Part shown: one piece after another, positions 56,431 through 63,946 of the stretch
Position numbering within the stretch: the first letter of the stretch is position 1
Layout of the letters: each line of letters opens with the position of its first letter
Assembly (NCBI GenBank): GCA_029212405.1
Contig: JARGNR010000010.1
Coordinates: forward strand, 29,207 to 93,206
Direction of reading: 5' to 3'
Length of the DNA: 64,000 nt
DNA from: Saprospiraceae bacterium
GTDB lineage: Bacteria > Bacteroidota > Bacteroidia > Chitinophagales > Saprospiraceae
The notes under the pieces: generated by a model
What the model saw: only the letters and a program-made list of their open reading frames with translations
Told to the model about the DNA's origin: nothing
Database searches by the model: none
Made by a program: the position numbers and the translations under genes

Positions 56431-57406
56431 AGATTTTTTCTATCAACATTCTAATTATTGGTTTACCAGTCTGCTTTTCGGCTTGGGGAAATCCACCGAT
56501 GCTCAGTGTGTTGATTTCTGACAAAACACGAAGCCCACTATCATCGACAAGTGTGTCAACACCATAGATCAGAACTCCTTTCTCCTTTAATTGTGGATTA
56601 AGAATCTCTACAATATGCTGCTCTTCTGAAGACACATCAGCTGGCTTAGATACACCTCCTTGAGCAACATTACATAACCAAGAACCTAGAGCTGGAAGTC
56701 GCAATGATGCAGCTAAAATTTCACCCCCTACTACAAGAATGCGTTTATCTCCCTGATTTACATTCTTCAGGTATTTCATGGATAGGTAACCTTCTTCAGG
56801 AAAATTTTCAGCCATCGCTTCCAGAAAATGTTTGGTTTCGTATTCCCTATTACCATCATTAACAGAATTCTCATCCACCTTTAGCAAACCTCTACCTCCA
56901 TATTCCTTCAAGGGTTTCAGAACTACAGGATATTTATGAATTTCCCTTTTAATATCTGCAACTGAAGTACAAAGTCGCATATTAGAACATAGTTTTGGAA
57001 AGTTTAAAAGGAATTCTTTTGTACTTGTTGTTATGATTCCTTTCGGCCTATTGATTATTACAGCGTTATGAAAAATGTGATCCATCCAAAGCAGAAATTC
57101 ATCCGATATCGGTCTTGGTAAGCGCATCAAGACCATATCAAAATACTCAACATGAAGTTTTTTCAAAGATTTTGAAAAGTCAGCACCATCCTGAGTATAT
57201 TTTATATCTTCGGAGATCATACAACCCAATAAGGCCTCCTTATTCATATTGTCGAAAAACATTGCATTTTCGTTCAATCCCCTGCTGGCAACATGGATCG
57301 AGTGACATTTTGGATGCTTTCTCAGTTGGTTTATAATAGCGTATATCGAATTTTGTTCTGAATGACCACTATGATCCGTCAAAACTAAGACCTTATACCT
57401 TTTCAT
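56402..57406 (-). CDS. ATP-grasp ligase, glutathione-synthetase/RimK-like
   Basis: 334 residues. ATP-grasp core: VVLKPLKEYGGRGLLKV (about 163-179) is the phosphate-binding loop, DKRILVVGGEILAASLRLPA and the NVAQGG turn (about 225-255) match glutathione synthetase, and metal ligands are in YGVDTLVDDSGLRVLSEINT (about 285-307). Where glutathione synthetases read E-I-N-V-T-S-P-T-G, this one has E-I-N-T-L-S-I-G-G, so the acceptor substrate probably differs. It overlaps the upstream ATP-grasp gene by 4 bp (ATGA) and the downstream zinc enzyme by 29 bp, so it is translationally coupled to both. Confidence 0.85.
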   Translation of the reverse strand: MKRYKVLVLTDHSGHSEQNSIYAIINQLRKHPKCHSIHVASRGLNENAMFFDNMNKEALLGCMISEDIKYTQDGADFSKSLKKLHVEYFDMVLMRLPRPISDEFLLWMDHIFHNAVIINRPKGIITTSTKEFLLNFPKLCSNMRLCTSVADIKREIHKYPVVLKPLKEYGGRGLLKVDENSVNDGNREYETKHFLEAMAENFPEEGYLSMKYLKNVNQGDKRILVVGGEILAASLRLPALGSWLCNVAQGGVSKPADVSSEEQHIVEILNPQLKEKGVLIYGVDTLVDDSGLRVLSEINTLSIGGFPQAEKQTGKPIIRMLIEKIFVYADEWTR

Positions 57407-58845
57407 TTCATAATCTCATTCAGAAGTGTAAGGTCATTGTTTAAAGATTTAAATAGCTTCATTCGAAATCTTCCTTTAGTGTTGTAGAGCGTTTTGCACA
57501 TTTTATCTATGGCAATAGTAGATAGCACCGTTTGGATATAGGCTTCAATAAGATCATCCAATCCAAGTCCCAGTTTATTGAAATCTCTTCTGTCCATCAA
57601 CATGAGACGATTGGTATCAGACGACCATTTATTTACACCTTCTTTAACTGAAAGATTGGTCCCCAGCATACTCCAGCTATCAGAGCCATTCAAAATATTA
57701 TCCATCAATGGTTTTGCCGCTCTACGACTATATACACATAGTGGTCGTATACCCTTTTCGGTACTGCTTACCATCATTCTCAAATCAGTGACATATGTTT
57801 CACCTTTATGTGTTGGAATAGTGCCTACGTGGTAATACTTACCCACACTGCTTACCGAACTCCAATTATAATTTCCTATCAAACTTTGGACAATAAATCG
57901 TTCGTACTCAATATCCAGCGCCATAAAAGCTTCAAGTTCTTCTTCATTGATAATAGTAAATACCCCTTGACCAGCATTGCTGTATGGGATTTTTATCACT
58001 GCCTGACCTCCCATTTTTTGTACCCAAAGTGGTATTTCTGCCTTACTTACGTCCCAAATGGTTTCGGGCGTATTGATTTTCAGTCCGAAACTTTCAAGTT
58101 CAGTATTATAGATGTCATAGGCTTTAGCGGCTACCATCTTATTCCTTCCACCAGCCAGACAAGCTATTATCGGATTGAGCACTTTGGTCTTGCAATGCAG
58201 AGGCAGTCTATTCCAGGGTTTTTGAGTAACATATCGGAATACAGCTCTTAATGGTACCCATTCACTTTCATGGTAGACGTGTAAGATGTCATTTTCGATC
58301 TTTATATGATCATTATCTTCACCATTGAAGTATGGAATATAAATTACTTCTTCTTCAAATACATCGGCTATTACAGCGGCATAGCCGGATGTTTCCATCA
58401 TATTCTTATCGTAAAGAAGACCGAGCCTTCCTTTTATACTTATTACCCCTTTACGAGGTTTGAGCATGGATCTAAACGTGCGCTCTATTAATAATCGATA
58501 CGAACCATCTTCTTTATTGTCATCAACTAATGGCATAGACTTTTGTCCTGAAGGACAAGAATTGTTTTCTATGATTACCATTTGTCTATGCCCTTCTGCG
58601 GAAGTAGAATTAATCAAATCTGCACCTCCCCATAGGAAATACTTACACTGATAATCCAGTACTTCATTTAATTTCTCTCTTGATACAATAGGATGTAAAT
58701 GGCAATAGCGGTTGATGATCCGCTCTTTCGATAGGTTTAAAAAGAAGTTAACCATTGGGTGAATGGTTGCATTAAGTGCTTTAGGGTACCAATGATTCTC
58801 ACCACTGAACGTACCAGGAAGTACAACTTCTGTCTTTTGTTTCAT
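57403..58845 (-). CDS. Uncharacterised ATP-grasp-like ligase, first gene of the polyamine operon
   Basis: 480 residues. The part I can recognise is AVIKIPYSNAGQGVFTI (about 283-299), an ATP-grasp nucleotide-binding lysine and small-residue loop, followed by EYERFIVQSLIG and a C-terminal helical part. The N-terminal half has IIENNSCPSGQKSMP (about 92-106), a possible substrate loop, and VFRYVTQKPW. The layout (pre-ATP-grasp half plus ATP-grasp half) recalls peptide ligases of the PGM1 type and glutathionylspermidine-synthase-like enzymes. I cannot assign a substrate. It leads the operon after about 310 bp of gene-free sequence. Confidence 0.7.
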   Translation of the reverse strand: MKQKTEVVLPGTFSGENHWYPKALNATIHPMVNFFLNLSKERIINRYCHLHPIVSREKLNEVLDYQCKYFLWGGADLINSTSAEGHRQMVIIENNSCPSGQKSMPLVDDNKEDGSYRLLIERTFRSMLKPRKGVISIKGRLGLLYDKNMMETSGYAAVIADVFEEEVIYIPYFNGEDNDHIKIENDILHVYHESEWVPLRAVFRYVTQKPWNRLPLHCKTKVLNPIIACLAGGRNKMVAAKAYDIYNTELESFGLKINTPETIWDVSKAEIPLWVQKMGGQAVIKIPYSNAGQGVFTIINEEELEAFMALDIEYERFIVQSLIGNYNWSSVSSVGKYYHVGTIPTHKGETYVTDLRMMVSSTEKGIRPLCVYSRRAAKPLMDNILNGSDSWSMLGTNLSVKEGVNKWSSDTNRLMLMDRRDFNKLGLGLDDLIEAYIQTVLSTIAIDKMCKTLYNTKGRFRMKLFKSLNNDLTLLNEIMK

Positions 58846-59154
58846 TTTATTCTATGGAAATGGACTCCAGTTCATTATATTTTTCAGATTAATTGAGGTA
58901 AAAGTGAATTAAATATTTGATTTGTGCAACAGTTAATTGAAAATTTTACATTTTGATTTATACAAAAACAGAAACTCGTTTATTCCATAGTATTCAATAT
59001 TCAAAATGTAGTTTTCATTGTTCGGTGCTTTAAGAGACTGTGTCTTCCAGACAATTTGTTCATACTTCATAAACAAAGTAACACCGTCAAAAAAGGTTTG
59101 ACAAAAAGTTATATTCCAATAGAATAATAATGAAAAAGATATAGGCCATGAATA

Positions 59155-59327
59155 GTTATTCGCATAGCAATTTGGTTTTTTGAAAATCAGAATCGTAATA
59201 GTATCTTATAAGGTCATTATCGCTGGTTTTAATGGCTTCATATTCTTTTGTTGAGTAGCGACTTACAATTCCTTCATTTAAATTTACGGTTCTATAGATT
59301 ATACTATTGTTTCGTTTAAAGTTGCAA
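59155..59327. repeat. 173-bp direct repeat, copy 2 (right border of the polyamine/ATP-grasp operon)
   Basis: Second copy of the repeat at 51275-51447, same orientation. It encodes the same orphan C-terminal tail on the minus strand with TAA at 59156-59158. Its right end joins directly to repeat family R (copy R1). The gap 58846-59154 holds the probable promoter of the ligase operon but I see no clear consensus. Confidence 0.85.
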
Positions 59328-59629
59328 TTCCACCACCAAATCGAAATCTTACGTTTGTAACTTTAGATAATTATCAAAATGTAACTACAGGCTTGGGACA
59401 TCAGGTTTTAGAAATGGAAAGTAAGACTTTTTATTTAATTTTGATGACACATGTTTATCACACATTCAAAATTCTAATGCTTTATGGATAAGCGTTTGAA
59501 GTTGCAAACTTCAAACTTCGATGAGAGATATAAATGTAGTCGCTGGATTGAGACTTCGGTTTCTTTGAAAATGTTTGAACAATCAAAATTCCAACTTGAA
59601 TCTTAATTAACTAAAAAAGCCCCAAACTC
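59321..59629. repeat. Repeat R, copy R1 (309 bp)
   Basis: Nearly identical to 63614-63922 (9 mismatches, 8 of them in the first 135 bp). It contains the palindrome GTTTGAAGTT n3 AACTTCAAAC at 59494-59516. It ends with AAAAAAGCCCCAAACTC, the left half of the terminator hairpin that is complete next to the tRNA at 63905-63944. Confidence 0.85.
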
Positions 59630-59630
59630 C

Positions 59631-59779
59631 GTTTGAAGTTGTAACCCCACCATCAAATCGAAATCTTAAGTTTGTAACTTAAGATAATTATCAAAATGTA
59701 ACTACAGGCATGGGACATCAAGTTTTACAACTGGAAAGTAAGACTTTTGATGTAATTTTGATGACACATGTTTATCACA
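59631..59779. repeat. Repeat R, truncated copy R2
   Basis: Starts one base after R1 at GTTTGAAGTTG and matches the first half of R3 up to TTTATCACA, then diverges. A separate 21-bp palindrome (GTTGAAGTTTG then AAACTTCAAC) lies at 59850-59870. The whole gap 59328-59973 has no gene. Confidence 0.8.
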
Positions 59780-59921
59780 AACAAAGAGACGCTCTCCATA
59801 TTTTTCACAAAATCTTGGTTCACTATCAGGGAGTAGCGGGTATCATAATGTTGAAGTTTGAAACTTCAACATTCGAAAATAAATAGAGAAGACCTCATAA
59901 TAAAATGCCATTTAAATACAG

Positions 59922-59954
59922 GGTGCATCAGGCCGAATCTCTACCTGACGCACC
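59922..59954 (-). terminator. Terminator-like hairpin after HtrA
   Basis: GGTGCGTCAGG and CCTGATGCACC form an 11-bp stem with one G-U pair on the minus strand, 20 bp past the HtrA stop. Only a weak T-rich stretch follows. Confidence 0.5.
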
Positions 59955-59973
59955 GCTTATTAGAACTACTCAA

Positions 59974-61479
59974 TCACAATCCAAAAGCATAATAATATTC
60001 ACCAGGAATATCTTTGTAAATACCCTCCAACATTACCCCTCCTTTTTTAGACTCAAGGATTTTTATTAGTTCTTCTTTTGACTTTACATCCTGGCCATCG
60101 ACCTTAGTGATGATAAAACCTTCTCTAATTTGAGTATGTTTTCGAAGTTTCCCTGCAAATAATTTTGTCACTTCCACCCCACCTTCAATATCCATTTTTT
60201 TAGCCAATTTGTTTTCTATGGTTTTAAATTCTGCTCCGAGGATAGCCAATACTTTTTTACTGTCTTTTTCTATAAGGGATTTATTTCCATCAGTATTGAT
60301 AAGCGTAACTTTTATGTCCATTTGTTTTCCCTCTCGATTTATTCCTATTGTAATATTGTCGCCAGGTCTATATTGCGCAATGATTGCTTGGAGATCCGGT
60401 GATGATTTGATTTTTTTGCCTTCTACTTTGGTAATAACATCACCGACCAAAATACCTGAAGCTGCTGCTGCACTATTCTCCAAAAGACTATCGACATAAG
60501 CGCCCTCCATCTGAGACAAGTCCTTCTCTTTGGCAAGATTTCCGTCTACAGACCTAATCATTACGCCTAATACCCCTCTTTGAACCACGCCATAAGTAAG
60601 CAAATCCTCAACAACCTTGTTAACAATATTGGATGGAACAGCAAAACCATAACCCGAATAACTTCCTGTTGGGCTGGCAATAGCCGTGTTAATCCCGATA
60701 AGACCCCCATCAAGATTGACCAGAGCACCCCCGCTATTTCCAGGGTTGATTGCAGCATCAGTTTGAATAAAAGATTCAACTGCAAATTTCTCTTTTAGAA
60801 TATTGATATTTCTACCTTTCGCACTCACAATCCCAGCGGTTACCGTAGAATTGAGTCCCATAGGATTACCAACGGCCAACACCCACTCCCCAATTTTTAT
60901 ATCCTCACTATTCATCATTGCTACCGTTGGTAAATCCTTTGCTTTAATTTGAATCAAGGCCAAATCTGTCGTTGGATCTGCACCCACCACTGTAGCTTTA
61001 AAAGTGCGATTATCATGTAATGTCACCTCTAGATCATCAGCATTGTCAATTACATGATTATTGGTGACGATATAACCTTTTTCATTTATTATTACTCCAG
61101 ACCCTGTACCTATCCTAGGGCTATTGGGCATTTGTCGAGGTGATTCAAATCTAAAAAACTGGTCGCCAAAGAAATCTCTAAAAGGATCAGGTAAATTTCT
61201 TGGTGAAACCTGTTGGCGACTATTTGAAATATTTCCAATTTGTGTGCTTTTGATATGTACTACTGCCTTTAAAACATCTTCCGCCGTATTGGTAAATGAT
61301 AGGGGTTTCAGTTCACCATCGTTGTCAATTGTCATAACCGCATTTTTCCCTTTGGAAGAGGAAATGTGTTCAATTTTTAAGGTGTTATTTTGATTGTTGA
61401 ATGAAAAATGATAGATCCCAATTATCAGGATCATTCCTAAAGCTGAGCTAATTATTGATTTAAAATTTAAAGAATTCAT
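59974..61479 (-). CDS. Periplasmic serine protease/chaperone, DegP/DegQ-like HtrA
   Basis: 501 residues with an N-terminal signal or anchor (about 8-26), an S1C protease domain (about 65-290) and two PDZ domains (about 300-390 and 410-495). Catalytic triad H142 (VTNNHVIDN), D172 (TDLALIQIK) and S249 (GNSGGALVNL). The Phe/Pro-rich loop DPFRDFFGDQFFRFESP (about 98-114) is the LA-loop seen in DegP-type proteins. It degrades or refolds damaged envelope proteins. It shares the segment with Hsp20, so the block looks like a stress-response group. Confidence 0.94.
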   Translation of the reverse strand: MNSLNFKSIISSALGMILIIGIYHFSFNNQNNTLKIEHISSSKGKNAVMTIDNDGELKPLSFTNTAEDVLKAVVHIKSTQIGNISNSRQQVSPRNLPDPFRDFFGDQFFRFESPRQMPNSPRIGTGSGVIINEKGYIVTNNHVIDNADDLEVTLHDNRTFKATVVGADPTTDLALIQIKAKDLPTVAMMNSEDIKIGEWVLAVGNPMGLNSTVTAGIVSAKGRNINILKEKFAVESFIQTDAAINPGNSGGALVNLDGGLIGINTAIASPTGSYSGYGFAVPSNIVNKVVEDLLTYGVVQRGVLGVMIRSVDGNLAKEKDLSQMEGAYVDSLLENSAAAASGILVGDVITKVEGKKIKSSPDLQAIIAQYRPGDNITIGINREGKQMDIKVTLINTDGNKSLIEKDSKKVLAILGAEFKTIENKLAKKMDIEGGVEVTKLFAGKLRKHTQIREGFIITKVDGQDVKSKEELIKILESKKGGVMLEGIYKDIPGEYYYAFGL

Positions 61480-61509
61480 TTTGATAAAATTTTTAATTAG
61501 TAATGAAGT

Positions 61510-61698
61510 TTATAATGTCATAGTCTGATTAAAATCATTAGGTTTGAGTTCGTTTACCACTACATTTAGGTATGCTTTATTCATAGTGACAGGTATGGGA
61601 AGGAAGTCAAAATATACTTCATACTTTCCGTCATTGGTAGGCACAACTTTTAAATTCTTAGATAGTGGCAAACCCGAAAATTCTTGTGCATTTTTCAT
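61510..61698 (-). CDS. Small protein of unknown function upstream of HtrA
   Basis: 62 residues (MKNAQEFSGLPLSKNLKVVP to NDFNQTMTL), with no signal peptide. A beta-rich pattern (KYEVYFDFLPIPVTMNKAYL) is visible. It begins after a hairpin-rich leader, and its stop is 30 bp before the HtrA start, so the two are probably co-transcribed. Family unknown. Confidence 0.5.
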   Translation of the reverse strand: MKNAQEFSGLPLSKNLKVVPTNDGKYEVYFDFLPIPVTMNKAYLNVVVNELKPNDFNQTMTL

Positions 61699-61727
61699 GG
61701 ATTATCAATTTTGATGATGCTGTCTGG

Positions 61728-61820
61728 CTGCAAAAAAAATTGTCGAAGCAGCCTGCCTTTACAATCTTTATAATTTAGTAGGCTGCATACCTGCACTGCC
61801 TTTACTTAAAGGTGTGCAGG
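61728..61820 (-). terminator. Hairpin-rich region with terminator-like end
   Basis: Two inverted repeats: CCTGCAC...GTGCAGG (61790-61820) and GCAGCCT...AGGCTGC (61748-61786). On the minus strand the second is followed, after TTCGACAA, by eight T. The octamer AAAGGCAG occurs three times. It could end the Hsp20 transcript or attenuate entry into the HtrA unit. Confidence 0.45.
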
Positions 61821-61884
61821 AATGACTGCCTTTTAGATAAATAGGGAGTGTATTGCGTATCGCAATTTTTAACTACTCATCTAT

Positions 61885-62049
61885 TCATATCGTGTGATAT
61901 ACCAGTTCGGGATTAGAAACCGAAATAATTTCACTTTCAATCATCCTTCTTACCGTTGATTTAGGAAGTTCTGTTACGGAATGACTGATTGTTGATTTTA
62001 ATTTGACCTTATTCGGTTTACTTTCACCGATTATATAAAACTTGCTCAT
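61885..62049 (-). CDS. Very small protein (54 residues) between HtrA and Hsp20 units
   Basis: ATG at 62047-62049, TGA at 61885-61887: MSKFYIIGESKPNKVKLKST, then ISHSVTELPKSTVRRMIESE and IISVSNPELVYHTI. It is hydrophilic and cytoplasmic with a possible short helix-turn-helix-like middle. It lies 83 bp after the Hsp20 stop on the same strand. Codon use is coherent, but at this length the call is tentative. Confidence 0.4.
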   Translation of the reverse strand: MSKFYIIGESKPNKVKLKSTISHSVTELPKSTVRRMIESEIISVSNPELVYHTI

Positions 62050-62132
62050 TTACTTCTATTTTTTACATTAATAAAAATGAATTGAAACAAAGCGTAGAAG
62101 CTAAATTTCATTATGAAATAAAAAAGAACTAT

Positions 62133-62561
62133 CTATTTGATATCAATTGTTCGAGGTGGCTTCTTCTTAGCTTCTTCTTTTTTAGGCAATTGAATTGCTA
62201 AGATGCCATCTACACAGGTTGCTGTGATTTTATCCAGCTCAATGGTATCAGATAGATTGAATGATTTGGTAAACTGATGTTTGGAAAATTCTCGGAGTCT
62301 GTAATTTTGGACAGGTGAAGAAGTTTCTTTCTTTTTGGTAGAAATAGTCAACTCGTTACTATCAATTTGAATACTAAAATCACTTTTCTGATAGCCTGGA
62401 ACACTAAGCTGTATTAAATAGTGATCATCATACTCAATTAGATTGGTAGATGGATGACTTTTAGAATTAAGAGTCGGAAAATCATTGTCAAACCACTCTT
62501 CTATTAAATTAGAGAGCGATGACTTTTGCACGCCGTTAGGCGCAAATGCTAAAGCTGTCAT
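62133..62561 (-). CDS. Small heat-shock protein, Hsp20/alpha-crystallin family
   Basis: 142 residues from the ATG at 62561 (a TTG 9 bp upstream is less likely). ATP-independent holdase that binds unfolding proteins. The alpha-crystallin domain spans about 35-135: NLIEYDDHYLIQLSVPGYQK, FSIQIDSNELTISTKKKE, REFSKHQFTKSFNLSDTIEL and the closing ATCVDGILAIQLPKKEEAKK with the G-I/V-L motif. The short C-terminal PRTIDIK tail carries the I-x-I motif used for oligomer contacts. Confidence 0.94.
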   Translation of the reverse strand: MTALAFAPNGVQKSSLSNLIEEWFDNDFPTLNSKSHPSTNLIEYDDHYLIQLSVPGYQKSDFSIQIDSNELTISTKKKETSSPVQNYRLREFSKHQFTKSFNLSDTIELDKITATCVDGILAIQLPKKEEAKKKPPRTIDIK

Positions 62562-62785
62562 AATTAACAAATTTTTGGTCTAATAATAAATTAAAAATTC
62601 ATGTAGATTCTTTATCTACGATATGTTTAATTATTCAAAAAAAATACCAGAGGTTTATTTCTGTCAATTTTTCATATTTCTTAGAAGGATATATGAAAAA
62701 TTGACATTTAATGGGTGAAAAATTGACAACACTATGCTAAAACTACTATACGACATTAATATCATTAAAATAAATATTGCTCTTT

Positions 62786-63496
62786 TCATCTTTTACTTGA
62801 TTTATATTCAAGAGAAATAATTCCTCTTCCAATGTCCCTAATGAGTTCATTTAATAAAGTACTATGAGTAATCTTGTAGTTCTTATCACTTAATTCTGAA
62901 TATAATCTTTTGTATTTTCCCTTTACACTTTCTGATTGTTTACTAACTATACTCTTTATTACATACAGTCTATATTTCATATAACTTCCATGATTTGATG
63001 GAAATAGTTCATCTGGATCTTGATTTATTTTTGCAAAATTTAAAACTATTCTCAACAAGTCCTGGTTATTTATTTTGCTAATTATATCATTTATGAATAT
63101 GTCAAGTTCTAAAAAGTCACTTTTTGTGAAACTTGGTATAATTGAACAAATTTGAGTAAGATGGTATTGAAGATCTCTGATTGCTCTAATGTCTCCATCA
63201 TTAGAAGCATTTACTAAACATTCCAAAAAATCTTTAAAGAAAATTTTATTCGAACTTTTCAAAATAATCTCTTCATTCCAATTCAAATTATAGATTACGT
63301 CCTCTGAAAAATTAGATATCTCTAAATCCCTACTTATGTATAAATAGTTCTTTTCATTGCAATAAATCTCATGAGGTATTCTATCAATCAAGATTTGTTC
63401 TTTTGCTTGCTTTAATTCCGAATCTGTAATTTTTATATTTCGTTTAGCAAAACAACTTAGAGCAAAAATCACCATAATTAAATAAACATATTTCAT
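62786..63496 (-). CDS. Lipoprotein of unknown function
   Basis: 236 residues with a lipoprotein signal (MKYVYLIMVIFALSC, lipid on C15). The mature part is helical and AT-rich in codon use, with Ile/Asn/Lys abundance unlike the neighbouring HtrA. I do not recognise the family. It starts 8 bp after the stop of an orphan coding tail (63505-63654), an arrangement seen between a toxin tip and its immunity lipoprotein, but that reading is speculative. Confidence 0.65.
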   Translation of the reverse strand: MKYVYLIMVIFALSCFAKRNIKITDSELKQAKEQILIDRIPHEIYCNEKNYLYISRDLEISNFSEDVIYNLNWNEEIILKSSNKIFFKDFLECLVNASNDGDIRAIRDLQYHLTQICSIIPSFTKSDFLELDIFINDIISKINNQDLLRIVLNFAKINQDPDELFPSNHGSYMKYRLYVIKSIVSKQSESVKGKYKRLYSELSDKNYKITHSTLLNELIRDIGRGIISLEYKSSKR

Positions 63497-63504
63497 ACTC
63501 CGAA

Positions 63505-63654
63505 TTAATTTCTTACAAGATTTATTTGTTGTATCCTCGTCACCTTATTCGATAGTTTATCTCCTCTAACTTCACTTGGTCTTCCAAGAATAAAACAATC
63601 ATTACCGTTTGAAGTTGCAATTCCATCACCAAATCGAAATCTTAAGTTTGTAAC
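63505..63654 (-). pseudogene. Orphan C-terminal coding tail upstream of the lipoprotein
   Basis: A frame without a start codon reads VTNLRFRFGDGIATSNG (inside repeat R3), then NDCFILGRPSEVRGDKLSNK and VTRIQQINLVRN, ending in TAA at 63505-63507. It is preceded by an in-frame TAA. The first 17 residues are conserved in R1 and R2 (VTNVRFRFGGGIATLN, VTNLRFRFDGGVTTSNG); what follows differs in each. It may be the leftover end of a lost gene. Confidence 0.35.
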
Positions 63655-63922
63655 TTAAGATAATTATCAAAATGTAACTACAGGCTTGAGGCATCAGGTT
63701 TTACAACTGGAAAGTAAGACTTTTGATTTAATTTTGATGACACATGTTTATCACACATTCAAAATTCTAATGCTTTATGGATAAGCGTTTGAAGTTGCAA
63801 ACTTCAAACTTCGATGAGAGATATAAATGTAGTCGCTGGATTGAGACTTCGGTTTCTTTGAAAATGTTTGAACAATCAAAATTCCAACTTGAATCTTAAT
63901 TAACTAAAAAAGTCCCAAACTC
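63614..63922. repeat. Repeat R, copy R3 (309 bp), next to the tRNA gene
   Basis: Partner of R1. It contains the palindrome GTTTGAAGTT n3 AACTTCAAAC at 63787-63809 and ends inside the tRNA terminator hairpin. Together R1 and R3 enclose the HtrA-Hsp20-lipoprotein segment of about 4 kb as direct repeats. Confidence 0.85.
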
Positions 63923-63944
63923 AATGAGAGTGGGACTTTTTTTT
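63905..63944 (-). terminator. Terminator of the tRNA transcript
   Basis: AAGTCCCACTC and GAGTTTGGGACTT around TCATT, followed by T on the minus strand (and a T-run on the plus strand, so it may work both ways). It starts 3 bp beyond the tRNA 3' end. Its left half belongs to repeat R3. Confidence 0.8.
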
Positions 63945-63946
63945 CG

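Noticed and set aside
59321..63922. Repeat R as integron attC sites
   Set aside because: The ends do not fit the GTTRRRY/RYYYAAC core sites, the units are too long, and no integrase gene is present.
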